Shown here: piece after piece, positions 7,958-15,849 of the stretch
Layout of the letters: each line of letters opens with the position of its first letter
Numbering within the stretch: position 1 is the first letter of the stretch
Assembly (NCBI GenBank): GCA_964443275.1
Contig: CAYUCE010000012.1
Coordinates: 1 to 43,628 of the forward strand
DNA length: 43,628 nucleotides
Source: CAYUCE01 sp964443275
GTDB taxonomy: Bacteria; Bipolaricaulota; Bipolaricaulia; CAYUCE01
Direction of reading: 5' to 3'
The notes under the pieces: model-generated
The model's input: only the letters and a program-made list of their open reading frames with translations
Told to the model about the DNA's origin: nothing
Database searches by the model: none
Translations under genes and position numbers: made by a program

Positions 7958-9217
7958 TTAAGAAAATCTAATTTCAATTGAGCGAGCGTGTCTTTGCATA
8001 CCTTCCGCTTGAGCAAGCTTTATGGCCAGTCGGGAAAGCCTGTTAAGGCCATCTTTTGTTAATTCTTGATATGAGATCCCTTTGATAAAATGCTCTATCC
8101 CCAAACCGGAGCAGAATTTGGCCATCCCCATGGTGGGGAGTATATGATTGGTGCCTGAGCAGTAATCCCCTATGGCTACCGGTGAGAACTCGCCCAAAAA
8201 GACCGAGCCGGCGTTTCTTACCTGGCTTAATATATCTTTGCCATCTTTGCCTATAATTTCTAAATGCTCTGGGCCGTAATCGTTTATGAACTGAAGGGCC
8301 GAATCTAGGTGTTGATAAGTTAAAATTTCAATCTCCTCCTCAAACTCGCCGTTTTCGTTGATGGTGGCTGCCACTTCACGGGCTAAATCCACCGCGTCAC
8401 AAAGCAAAATAGCTTGGGTGCCGGAGCCGTGTTCAAGTTGTGCTAGAATATCACCGACCACAAATTTCTTAACTCTTTTTAAGGTCGTTGGTTTAAGATC
8501 GTGGATGAGTATTGCAATCTCCGAAGGTCCAGCTAGAAAGTCAATATCTATCTTTTCTTCGTCTCTTAACAGTTTCTTTGCCGCTGTCACATAGATGTTT
8601 CCGGGACCCACTATTTTGGGCACCGGTTTTATAGTCTCCGTACCCAAAGTTAGAGCAGCAATCGCTTGCGCACCGCCCACTTTGTAAACCTCATCTACCT
8701 CGGCAATATGGGCTGCGTAAAGTAAAGCAGGTGAGATATGGCCGTTTTCCCCGGGAGGGGTAACTATCACTATCCTGCTTACTTGAGAGAGTCTGGCCGG
8801 TACCGCTGCCATCAACAGGCTGGAAGGATAACCCTTGGGTACATAGCAGCCTACCGCTTCCAGCGGCACTGTCTTTCTACCTAGGATAACTCCCTCCTCT
8901 TCCAGTTGGTAATCCTTCGGTAGCTGTGGGCGGTGATACTTGATTAGGTTTTCCTTAAGTACCTTGAGGGAATCCGCCAGGTCATCGGAAATCTCCCGTT
9001 TGGCGTTTTTAATCTCCATATCCGTTACCTTAAAGCTATTTAGCTTTACTCGGTCAAACTTCTCAGTATATTCAATTAAGGCTTTATCTCCTCTGTTTTT
9101 GACTCCTGCGATTATCCTTGAGACTTGGTGGAGCACGCCCTTTAGGTTAGCCATCCCCCGGTTTAAAATCTCATTTTTTTCTTCAGCGGATAATTTAGAT
9201 AGTTTCTTTACTTTCAT
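7958..9217 (-). CDS. hisD: Histidinol dehydrogenase
   Basis: A 419-residue Zn- and NAD-dependent enzyme for the last two oxidations, histidinol to histidine. Typical segments are CYVPKGYPSSLLM, GGAQAIAALTLGT, VGPGNIYVTAAK, DFLAGPSEIAIL and GEFSPVAIGDYCSGTNHILPT. The zinc-ligand histidines and the general-base His in the EHLEI region are present. The start follows a GATAGGTGAG ribosome site. It is separated from hisG by 266 bases containing hairpin element A and a possible internal promoter, so hisD onward may be expressed partly independently of hisG. Confidence 0.96.
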   Translation of the reverse strand: MKVKKLSKLSAEEKNEILNRGMANLKGVLHQVSRIIAGVKNRGDKALIEYTEKFDRVKLNSFKVTDMEIKNAKREISDDLADSLKVLKENLIKYHRPQLPKDYQLEEEGVILGRKTVPLEAVGCYVPKGYPSSLLMAAVPARLSQVSRIVIVTPPGENGHISPALLYAAHIAEVDEVYKVGGAQAIAALTLGTETIKPVPKIVGPGNIYVTAAKKLLRDEEKIDIDFLAGPSEIAILIHDLKPTTLKRVKKFVVGDILAQLEHGSGTQAILLCDAVDLAREVAATINENGEFEEEIEILTYQHLDSALQFINDYGPEHLEIIGKDGKDILSQVRNAGSVFLGEFSPVAIGDYCSGTNHILPTMGMAKFCSGLGIEHFIKGISYQELTKDGLNRLSRLAIKLAQAEGMQRHARSIEIRFS

Positions 9218-9255
9218 TGTTTTTACTCACCTATCTTTTAATTCCGAGATTGGGT

Positions 9256-9283
9256 ATTATACAATCCAGAGAAAGAATTTCTA
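9256..9283 (-). promoter_or_regulatory. Possible internal promoter for hisD onward
   Basis: On the minus strand there is a perfect TATAAT (9256-9261) with a weak -35 TAGAAA 16 bases upstream. It overlaps the left arm of hairpin element A. It reads into hisD, whose start is 39 bases downstream. The -35 match is poor, so this is tentative. Confidence 0.35.
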
Positions 9284-9456
9284 CCTTTAGCGACGTATAC
9301 CCATTTTAATCTTCGGTGGTTTAACGGAGGGAGAGAAATTTTTCTGACGCTTGCGAATCTGTCTGACGAGCGAAAGCGAGGAGTTATGCAGCGAGGAAGA
9401 AATTTTTCTCTCCCTATAGAATAGTACAGGTGGAAACGGTAAATCTTTCTCTGGAT
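9264..9456. repeat. Nested inverted-repeat element A (between hisG and hisD)
   Basis: The outer arms are ATCCAGAGAAAGA (9264-9276) and its complement TCTTTCTCTGGAT (9444-9456). The inner arms are GGGAGAGAAA (9329-9338) and TTTCTCTCCC (9405-9414). Between them is a core, GTCTGAC then GAGCGAAAGCGAGG (9361-9381), shared with element B. The segment contains no plausible gene. It sits inside the his operon, so its RNA would fold as a long hairpin between hisG and hisD. Confidence 0.75.
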
Positions 9457-9483
9457 CAATGTAGTTACCATACCTGATGCTAT

Positions 9484-10356
9484 TTACTCAACCATTCGTT
9501 CAATGGGTAAAATAAGTATTCCGGTGGCTTCCAAATCTCTCAATTTAATTATGGTTTGGTTTATTTTGTCTACCCCGATAACGGCATGTACCGCCACCAT
9601 TCCATCTTTTTCATCTTTCATAACTTCCATTACTGTGGGGCCGGATATCCCTGGAAGTACCCTCTTTACATCCTCTAGCTTCTCTTTTTTGATGTTGGCC
9701 ATAATGTACCGTTTTTCAGCCGCATCCAGTACGCTTTTTATAGAACTTTTGAATTGGTCGATTTGGGCAGCTTTCTCACCATAACTTTGAGTGTTGGCTA
9801 TCAACACGGTTTCGCATTTTAAGATGGTCTGTATGGGCCGCAGTTGATTGTGTCTGAGGGTGGAACCGGTTTCGGTAATTTCGGTTATTAAATCGGCCAC
9901 CTCAATGTTTGGAGCAACCTCGGTGGCCCCGGAGACCCTTATTATATCCACCGTTATATTTTTACTTTCAAAGAATTGCCGAGTTAAGTTGGGAAAAGAT
10001 GTAGCAACTTTCGAGTTATCGGGTATATCCTCTACATTAGTTATCCCGGAATCTTTCGGAACCGCTACTACCAGTTCGCACTTTCCAAAACCTAGTTTGA
10101 GGATTTGCTCTACATCCGCTCCCTCTTCTTTTACCAGATCAAGGCCGGTGATACCCAAATCTGCGGTGCCTAAACCTACGTATTCCGGGATATCTTTGGT
10201 CCGCACGAAAAGTATCTTGAAATCCTCATCTTCCAGGTCGATGATTAGCCTTCTGCCGTACTCGGGAATCTTCAAGCCGGCATGACTTAACAGTTTAAAA
10301 GTATGTTCTTGCAATCTTCCCTTATTGGGAATGGCTAAAGTTAGTGTTTTACCCAT
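9484..10356 (-). CDS. hisG: ATP phosphoribosyltransferase, long form
   Basis: First enzyme of the pathway (ATP plus PRPP). At 290 residues it is the long HisG type: a two-lobed catalytic region (about 1-205; GLGTADLGITGLDL, VATSFPNLTRQFF, EVADLITEITETGSTLR) followed by a C-terminal ACT-like regulatory domain (about 215-290; LPGISGPTVMEVM, MVAVHAVI), the usual site of histidine feedback. No HisZ is needed and none is seen. An AAAGGAAGAG site precedes the ATG. It is the first gene of the operon and is flanked on both sides by related hairpin elements. Confidence 0.96.
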   Translation of the reverse strand: MGKTLTLAIPNKGRLQEHTFKLLSHAGLKIPEYGRRLIIDLEDEDFKILFVRTKDIPEYVGLGTADLGITGLDLVKEEGADVEQILKLGFGKCELVVAVPKDSGITNVEDIPDNSKVATSFPNLTRQFFESKNITVDIIRVSGATEVAPNIEVADLITEITETGSTLRHNQLRPIQTILKCETVLIANTQSYGEKAAQIDQFKSSIKSVLDAAEKRYIMANIKKEKLEDVKRVLPGISGPTVMEVMKDEKDGMVAVHAVIGVDKINQTIIKLRDLEATGILILPIERMVE

Positions 10357-10465
10357 GATAATCTCTTCCTTTCTGTGTAAATAAAAATTTTAAAAAAAGT
10401 AAGCGAAATTGGCTTGGATTTTTTTGGGCGTTGGTTAGTTTCTTAAGGTAGGACTCAATGAAGAC

Positions 10466-10499
10466 ACATCCAGCGGGCAAGCGGATAGGTACTGGATGT
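10466..10499 (-). promoter_or_regulatory. Hairpin in the his operon leader
   Basis: ACATCCAG (10466-10473) and CTGGATGT (10492-10499) form an 8-bp perfect stem around an 18-base loop. It lies in the roughly 218-nt untranslated leader between the promoter and hisG. There is no run of histidine codons and no T-box TGGNACCGCG motif, so classical attenuation is not supported. It may be a regulatory RNA fold of unknown type. Confidence 0.4.
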
Positions 10500-10580
10500 C
10501 AAGTTATAGTTTTTAAAAAAATAAATTTCTTCCATTGGCATTGCCTCTTTAGCCAAATATTTCGTTTTTAACAATTTGAA

Positions 10581-10609
10581 ATTATAGAGGAAAATCTCCA
10601 GTTTGTCAA
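10581..10609 (-). promoter_or_regulatory. hisGp: Consensus promoter of the his operon
   Basis: On the minus strand this reads TTGACA (complement of 10604-10609), a 17-bp spacer, then TATAAT (complement of 10581-10586). It matches the sigma-70/sigma-A consensus perfectly. Transcription would begin near 10574 and give a leader of about 218 bases before hisG. Confidence 0.85.
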
Positions 10610-10627
10610 ACTTACGATGTAAATGGT

Positions 10628-10841
10628 CTGAAGTTTTGATATAAGCTTTCCCTATTCTTCAGTAACTTCTTTGCCACACTGCTTAGGGGAATCCCGAGAG
10701 AGGTGCGCGCATATGTCTGACCGAGCGTGAGCGAGGGAGCCCCGTCACACCGATTCGGGATTCCCGAAGGAAATGCCCTACATTATCATGTAGGTTTATG
10801 TTCATTTGCCCCTTGGCTCCATACTTATATCAAAACTTCAG
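10628..10841. repeat. Nested inverted-repeat element B (between his and ilvE promoters)
   Basis: The outer arms CTGAAGTTTTGATATAAG (10628-10645) and its exact complement (10824-10841) form an 18-bp perfect inverted repeat. The inner arms GGGAATCCCGA (10687-10697) and TCGGGATTCCC (10755-10765) form an 11-bp perfect repeat. The core at 10715-10737, GTCTGACC then GAGCGTGAGCGAGGG, matches the core of element A although all arms differ. It contains no gene. It occupies the centre of the roughly 660-base gap between divergent hisG and ilvE. Confidence 0.8.
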
Positions 10842-10894
10842 TAATCAATAGCCTCTTTTCAACTGGCGTTCCACGGCGGTTATATTCTTGGGGC

Positions 10895-10921
10895 TTGACT
10901 TGATAGATAATTTCCTATAAT
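10895..10921 (+). promoter_or_regulatory. Putative ilvE promoter
   Basis: TTGACT (10895-10900), a 15-bp spacer, then TATAAT (10916-10921). The spacer is short but the hexamers are near-consensus. TTTACG (10921-10926) and CGTAAA (10941-10946) form a small inverted repeat across the predicted start site and could be an operator. The ilvE GTG follows about 90 bases later. Confidence 0.55.
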
Positions 10922-11016
10922 TTACGTAGCGGATATGTCTCGTAAATAATTCGCCTCATAGGTTGGTTCTTAAATTTATTTACAGACAGATCTTAAGATC
11001 CAAAGGAGGTTTTTTA

Positions 11017-11898
11017 GTGCCCAAAATTTATGTGAATGGAGAATTTGTGGAAAAAGAGGAAGCTACGATCAGCATCTATGATCACGGTTTACTGTATGGA
11101 GACGGGATATTCGAAGGTATTCGAGCTTATGACGGTTACGTATTTAAGCTCAAAGAACATTTAGATAGGCTTTACAGGAGTGCGAGGGCAATAATGCTGG
11201 AGATACCGCTATCAGTTGACCAGATGGAGGAAGCTATACTGAAGACTCTACAAGTAAACGACTTAAAGACTGCCTATATTCGCCCTGTAATTACCCGCGG
11301 GGTAGGTGACCTGGGTCTTGACCCTCGTAAGTGTGGCCGACCTTCGGTGCTTATAATGGTCAGGGAATGGAAATCGCTTTATGGAGAAGAGCTTTTTGAA
11401 AAAGGCCTTAAGGCCATAGTGACTACAACCCGGAACCAGGCTCCAGAAAGCCTGCCGCCGACTGTAAAGACCTTAAATTATCTTACCAATATCATGGCTA
11501 GGCTTCAGGCCAACGCATGGGAAGCAGATGAGGCCATAATGTTAGATATTAGAGGTAACGTCTCCGAAGGATCTGCCGACAATATTTTCATCTACAAAGG
11601 AGGAAGGTTCTACTCTCCCCCAGTTATGAATAACCTACCGGGCATCACCCGAGATCTGATCATCGATCTGTTAAGTAAAGATGGATATGAAGTTAGAGAA
11701 CAACATTTCGGTATAGCCGAGCTGTATATGGCGGATGAGGTTTTCGTCACCGGCACCGCAGCTGAAGTAGCTCCCATAGTGGAAATAGACGGACGAACTA
11801 TAGGTGATGGAAAACCGGGGCCGATGACCAAAAAGATAGCAGATAAGTTCCGCCAGCTTACCGGCCGGCCGGAAACGGGTAAGGCAATTTATGAATAG
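11017..11898 (+). CDS. ilvE: Branched-chain amino acid aminotransferase (class IV)
   Basis: A 293-residue fold-type IV PLP aminotransferase that forms or degrades valine, leucine and isoleucine. The family start PKIYVNGEFV, the segment DHGLLYGDGIFEGIRAY, the PLP lysine in KTLNYLTNIMAR (about residue 150) and the glycine-rich EVFVTGTAAEVAPI are present. I choose the GTG at 11017 because AAAGGAGG stands eight bases before it. A longer reading from 10963 would add 18 non-conserved residues. D-amino acid or 4-amino-4-deoxychorismate activity is possible in the same fold, but the motifs fit IlvE best. gltX follows after 25 bases. Confidence 0.92.
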   Translation: MPKIYVNGEFVEKEEATISIYDHGLLYGDGIFEGIRAYDGYVFKLKEHLDRLYRSARAIMLEIPLSVDQMEEAILKTLQVNDLKTAYIRPVITRGVGDLGLDPRKCGRPSVLIMVREWKSLYGEELFEKGLKAIVTTTRNQAPESLPPTVKTLNYLTNIMARLQANAWEADEAIMLDIRGNVSEGSADNIFIYKGGRFYSPPVMNNLPGITRDLIIDLLSKDGYEVREQHFGIAELYMADEVFVTGTAAEVAPIVEIDGRTIGDGKPGPMTKKIADKFRQLTGRPETGKAIYE

Positions 11899-11923
11899 TT
11901 GGTACTAATTTTCATAAAAAGAT

Positions 11924-13228
11924 ATGGATAAAAAACCAAAAGTTCGATTTGCCCCCAGTCCGAGCGGAGAACTTCACGTGGGTGGAGCAAGAACCGCTTT
12001 ATTTAACTGGCTTCTAGCCAGACATTCTAGCGGCGAATTTATCCTAAGAATTGAAGATACCGACCAGACTAGGTCTACCGAAAATTCAATTGAGGCCATT
12101 AAACAATCACTTACCTGGCTGGGCCTTAATTGGGACCAATACTACCGGCAAACGGAAAGATTTGACCTCTACCGGCAGGCGGCAGAAAAGCTACAAAACA
12201 AGAGTAAAGTATACGAACAGGAAGGTGCCCTATGGTTTGAGGTGCCAAAAACGGGCTCTACTAAAGTAAATGATCAAATCCTGGGTGAAGTAACTTATGA
12301 AAACTCAGAATTTTCGGATTTTGTAATCAGACGCTCCGACGGGTCGTTTATTTACAACTTTGCCTGTGTGGTAGATGATGCCGACTTAGGGATCACTCAG
12401 GTGATTAGAGGGGATGAACATTTAAATAACACCCCCAAGCAAATATTGGTTTACGACGCCTTGGGAGAGAAACCGCCAAATTTTGCTCACCTGCCTATGA
12501 TACTAGCTAAAGATAGGTCGAAGCTATCCAAGAGGCACGGAGCTACTTCCACCCTGGAGTACAAAAGAAGGGGATATCTACCGGAAGCTTTGGTAAACTT
12601 TCTGGCTAGGTTGGGGTGGTCATACGGTGACCAAGAAATCTTTACCAGAGAGGAATTAATCCAATACTTTACTTTAGATAATGTAGGCAAATCGGCTGCC
12701 GTCTTTGATGAGGACAAACTACTTTGGCTTAACCATCACTGGATAAAAGAAGCCGATGAAAAAATACTGGCCAACTTACTTATAGAGTATATGATTCAAG
12801 AAGGGATAATTTCGGAAAGCGAAGCTTCTAGCTTGGAGGAAAATTACCTAGTTAAACTGGTAGGGCTTTTTAAAAAAAGAAGTAAGACCTTAGTGGAAAT
12901 GGCAAAGTGGACTGATTTCTTATTTGCAGACCATATAGATTACGAACCCGAGCTGGTGGAAAAGTACTTAAAGCCAGAGAAAGCCGATCTTTTAAATGGG
13001 TTAATAGAAAAGCTGGAGAAGCTGGATAAATACGCAAATGAAGAGATTGAACAAGCAGTTAGAGCATATCTTGAAGAAAAAGGAAAGTCCCTGGGCAGTA
13101 TCGCCCAAACTTGCCGAGTGGCGTTAACTGGAAAGACTGTGGGGGCCGGTCTTTTTAGAACCATGGAAATCTTGGGAAGGGAGAAGGTGCTCCAAAGGTT
13201 AAGAAAAGCTGTTCGTAAAATGAAATAG
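11924..13228 (+). CDS. gltX: Glutamyl-tRNA synthetase
   Basis: A class I aminoacyl-tRNA synthetase charging tRNA-Glu. The HIGH-like motif is GELHVGGARTALFNW (residues 16-30) and the KMSKS-like motif is KLSKR (about 199-203). RGDEHLNNTPKQI and the C-terminal anticodon-binding helices are present. At 434 residues it is shorter than the usual 465-490. Whether it also charges tRNA-Gln cannot be told here. No good ribosome site precedes the ATG, so translation may depend on ilvE just upstream. Confidence 0.94.
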   Translation: MDKKPKVRFAPSPSGELHVGGARTALFNWLLARHSSGEFILRIEDTDQTRSTENSIEAIKQSLTWLGLNWDQYYRQTERFDLYRQAAEKLQNKSKVYEQEGALWFEVPKTGSTKVNDQILGEVTYENSEFSDFVIRRSDGSFIYNFACVVDDADLGITQVIRGDEHLNNTPKQILVYDALGEKPPNFAHLPMILAKDRSKLSKRHGATSTLEYKRRGYLPEALVNFLARLGWSYGDQEIFTREELIQYFTLDNVGKSAAVFDEDKLLWLNHHWIKEADEKILANLLIEYMIQEGIISESEASSLEENYLVKLVGLFKKRSKTLVEMAKWTDFLFADHIDYEPELVEKYLKPEKADLLNGLIEKLEKLDKYANEEIEQAVRAYLEEKGKSLGSIAQTCRVALTGKTVGAGLFRTMEILGREKVLQRLRKAVRKMK

Positions 13229-13238
13229 TTATCTTATT

Positions 13239-13301
13239 GCCGGTACATTATATAAATAACAAAATGGCGATCCTCACCTGGAGGTCAAATTTCGTACCGG
13301 C
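13239..13301 (+). terminator. Inverted repeat after gltX
   Basis: GCCGGTAC (13239-13246) and GTACCGGC (13294-13301) form an 8-bp perfect stem just after the gltX stop. A smaller CCTC/GAGG hairpin lies inside. No T-run follows, so it is at best an atypical terminator or a 3'-end-stabilising hairpin. Confidence 0.35.
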
Positions 13302-13440
13302 TATTTAAATGAAAATCCTTCCTTAAATAATCTATCTGTCGGGTGAATGTGAAATTTATATCCTGTCCAGGTGTCATTATAACTCAAATTTCCTTTAAAA
13401 ATTATACTTTACAGTAATCTTTATATTCCAGGTCGGTGAA

Positions 13441-13454
13441 ATGATCAAGATCAT
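13441..13454. promoter_or_regulatory. Operator-like palindrome upstream of the kor-hdr cluster
   Basis: ATGATC-AA-GATCAT is a near-perfect palindrome about 110 bases before korD, in the gene-free stretch 13229-13562. No convincing promoter was found around it. It could bind a dimeric regulator of the large operon, but this is inferred from symmetry only. Confidence 0.3.
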
Positions 13455-13562
13455 CCTACCCTATGATTAATGATATAGCTTAGCAATTGTGCGATTAATA
13501 TTCTTGAAATGAGGTTTGGGAAACTCACCGCTTGAAATTCTGCTAAAAAGAGGGACCTATAC

Positions 13563-13826
13563 ATGGCCAAAAAGCTGCTGGCAGACAAACTAAAGGTCGC
13601 CCGTGGGGAGGTTCACATAATCCCGGAGAGGTGCAAAGGATGCGGGTTTTGTATAGAATTTTGCCCTCGAGAGGTCCTAGAAAAATCCGATGAAACAAAC
13701 TCCAAAGGATATCACATACCCACCGTGAAAGAGGGGAAGGAAAATTCCTGTGTAAACTGCCAGACCTGCATGCTGGTCTGTCCTGAATTTGCCATTTATA
13801 CTGAAGAGGTAGAAGAGCCCGAATGA
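13563..13826 (+). CDS. korD: 2-oxoacid:ferredoxin oxidoreductase, delta (ferredoxin) subunit
   Basis: An 87-residue bacterial-type ferredoxin with two [4Fe-4S] motifs, CKGCGFCIEFCP (about residues 22-33) and CVNCQTCMLVCP (about 60-71). It is the electron exit or entry subunit of the four-subunit KOR that follows. AGAGGGA precedes the ATG, and the stop overlaps korA by four bases. It begins a run of fifteen same-strand genes. Alone it could be any ferredoxin, but the overlap with korA assigns it. Confidence 0.93.
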   Translation: MAKKLLADKLKVARGEVHIIPERCKGCGFCIEFCPREVLEKSDETNSKGYHIPTVKEGKENSCVNCQTCMLVCPEFAIYTEEVEEPE

Positions 13827-14965
13827 ACAAGGCACTTCTTTCCGGCAGGCACTTTATGATTGGAGATGTGGCCTGTGCCGAGGGAGCTCTGGCGGCCGGC
13901 TGCCGGTTCTTCGCCGGTTACCCGATAACCCCAGCCTCTGAAGTAATGGAAAGGATGTCCCGTCGGCTGCCCACACTGGGAGGCCACTATATCCAGATGG
14001 AGGACGAGCTTGCCAGTATGGCTGCTATCCTGGGAGCTTCTTGGGCGGGAGCTAAGGCTATGACCGCAACTTCGGGACCGGGATTTTCATTAATGCAAGA
14101 GAATATCGGCCTGGGAATGATCACCGAGACACCATGTGTCCTCCTTAATGTTCAGCGGGGAGGTCCCTCTACGGGCCTACCAACCTTAAATGGTCAAGGG
14201 GATATGATGCAAGCTCAATTTGGATCACACGGGGATTACCGATCAATTGCTTATGTCCCCAGCTCACCCCAAGAAATGTTTGATTTCACCATCAAGGCCT
14301 TTAACACAGCGGAAAAGTATAGGATGCCCGTATTCATTATGGCCGATGAGGTAATCGGACATATGAACGAACTGGTAAATATCCCGGAACCGGAGGATAT
14401 TAAAATCACAGAGCGGGAAAGGCCGCAAGAACCTCCTGGTCCGGATTTCAACCTTTTTAAATTTAATGGAAGTGCTGCCCCCATGCCCAAAACAGGTGAG
14501 GGATATAAGGTTCATGTCACCGGACTTACCCACAATGAAAAAGGTTACCCATCAATAGATGTTCCCACACAAAAAAGGATGTTAAGCCATCTGTTAAATA
14601 AAGTTGAGAGTAATAAAGAGGATATTGTGGAGTACAACGAGCAAATGACCGAAGATGCTAAAATTATTGTCATTGCCTACGGGTCCACGGTGCGATCCGC
14701 CAGGGCCGCCATAACCCAAGCCAGAGAGAAAGGCATCAAAGCGGGTCTGCTCAGGTTGATCACCGTCTGGCCCTTTCCGGAGGAGAAAATAAAGGAATTG
14801 GATAAAAGAATAAAGGGATTTGTATTTCCGGAAGTAAACTACGGCCAGCTAGTTCGAGAAGCGGGGAGATTTACCGAAAAACCGGTTAAAAAAGTTTCTC
14901 ATCCTGGGGGAGATCTAATTGATCCAGGAGCGATATTGAAAGCAATCGAGGAGAGCCAAGAATGA
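13823..14965 (+). CDS. korA: 2-oxoacid:ferredoxin oxidoreductase, alpha subunit
   Basis: A 380-residue subunit of the thiamine-diphosphate enzyme that interconverts 2-oxoacids with acyl-CoA, CO2 and reduced ferredoxin. Family signatures are GYPITPASEVMERM, QMEDELASMAAILGASW, KAMTATSGPGFSLM and RGGPSTGLPTLNGQGDMMQA. The C-terminal domain II (KIIVIAYGSTVRSARAAI) is present. The KorDABC arrangement and sequence suit 2-oxoglutarate:ferredoxin oxidoreductase, although another 2-oxoacid cannot be excluded. The malic enzyme, fumarase and fumarate reductase downstream support a role in the reductive TCA branch. Confidence 0.92.
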   Translation: MNKALLSGRHFMIGDVACAEGALAAGCRFFAGYPITPASEVMERMSRRLPTLGGHYIQMEDELASMAAILGASWAGAKAMTATSGPGFSLMQENIGLGMITETPCVLLNVQRGGPSTGLPTLNGQGDMMQAQFGSHGDYRSIAYVPSSPQEMFDFTIKAFNTAEKYRMPVFIMADEVIGHMNELVNIPEPEDIKITERERPQEPPGPDFNLFKFNGSAAPMPKTGEGYKVHVTGLTHNEKGYPSIDVPTQKRMLSHLLNKVESNKEDIVEYNEQMTEDAKIIVIAYGSTVRSARAAITQAREKGIKAGLLRLITVWPFPEEKIKELDKRIKGFVFPEVNYGQLVREAGRFTEKPVKKVSHPGGDLIDPGAILKAIEESQE

Positions 14966-15849
14966 ATAGGAGTCAGCAAACTAAGATCAAGAAAACTACC
15001 AAAACCGAAGCTCATCCTGATAATGATTTATTGCGACCGGAACGCATTCCTCATATCTGGTGTCCGGGCTGTGGAATAGGAGTCGCAGTCACCGCCTATC
15101 TTGAGGCCATGCGCGAAGTGGATATTCCCATTGAAAAACAAGTTGTAGTGTCAGGAATAGGTTGTACAGGGAGGGTAGCCGGTTATGTAAATATAGATTC
15201 CTATCATACCACCCATGGTCGGGCGATACCTTTTGCTACCGGCCTAAAAGTGGCCAACCCGGAGCTTGAGATTACCGTGTTCAGTGGCGATGGTGACTTG
15301 GTCACTATCGGCGGAAACCACCTAATCCATGCGGCCAGAAGGAACGTTGATATAAACGTCATTTTGATCAACAATTTCAATTATGGGATGACCGGGGGGC
15401 AGGTGGCCTCTACCACCCCACGCGGAGCATTCACTTCTACCTCTCCCTACGGAAACTATGAGCCAAGTTTTAACTTACCACACTTAGTGGAGGCAGCCGG
15501 TGGCACCTATGTATGTCGATGGACTACTCTACATTTCAGGAGATTAAGAGATTCCATCATTAGGGCATTTAACAAAAAGGATTTTAACTTTATCGAAGTT
15601 ATATCTCCTTGTCCCACTTCTTTTGGGGAGCCAAATAATCTAGGTGACGGTCTAGATGAGATGAAATGGTACAGAGAGAAATCTATTATTGATCATGACG
15701 CCGATTTGGGTGAAGTGGGGATATCCATTGATAAAGACTCACCTTTAATTGTGGGTAATTTCGTGGATAAGGAAAGACCCACTTACTTAGAATCGGTAAG
15801 GGAAAGGTTAATAAAAGAGGGAGTGATCGAATCTGAGAATGGAGATTAG
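14962..15849 (+). CDS. korB: 2-oxoacid:ferredoxin oxidoreductase, beta (TPP) subunit
   Basis: A 295-residue catalytic subunit that binds thiamine diphosphate and magnesium. The TPP motif begins at GDGD (about residues 109-112) and continues through INNFNYGMTGGQ. Cluster- or substrate-related segments WCPGCGIG and SGIGCTGRVAGYVN carry the conserved cysteines. It overlaps korA by four bases and korC by eleven. The N-terminal 25 residues are basic and poorly conserved. Confidence 0.94.
   Translation: MNRSQQTKIKKTTKTEAHPDNDLLRPERIPHIWCPGCGIGVAVTAYLEAMREVDIPIEKQVVVSGIGCTGRVAGYVNIDSYHTTHGRAIPFATGLKVANPELEITVFSGDGDLVTIGGNHLIHAARRNVDINVILINNFNYGMTGGQVASTTPRGAFTSTSPYGNYEPSFNLPHLVEAAGGTYVCRWTTLHFRRLRDSIIRAFNKKDFNFIEVISPCPTSFGEPNNLGDGLDEMKWYREKSIIDHDADLGEVGISIDKDSPLIVGNFVDKERPTYLESVRERLIKEGVIESENGD

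Noticed and set aside
9329..9414. Inner hairpin of element A considered as a rho-independent terminator
   Set aside because: Arms enclose a loop of more than 60 bases and no T-run follows; the shared core with element B shows it is a repeated element.
9238..9471. Open frame of 77 codons between hisG and hisD
   Set aside because: It runs through hairpin element A and owes its content to the inverted repeats; no ribosome site or family match.
10357..10580. T-box or histidine attenuator in the his leader
   Set aside because: No TGGNACCGCG motif, no run of histidine codons and no terminator hairpin followed by T residues.
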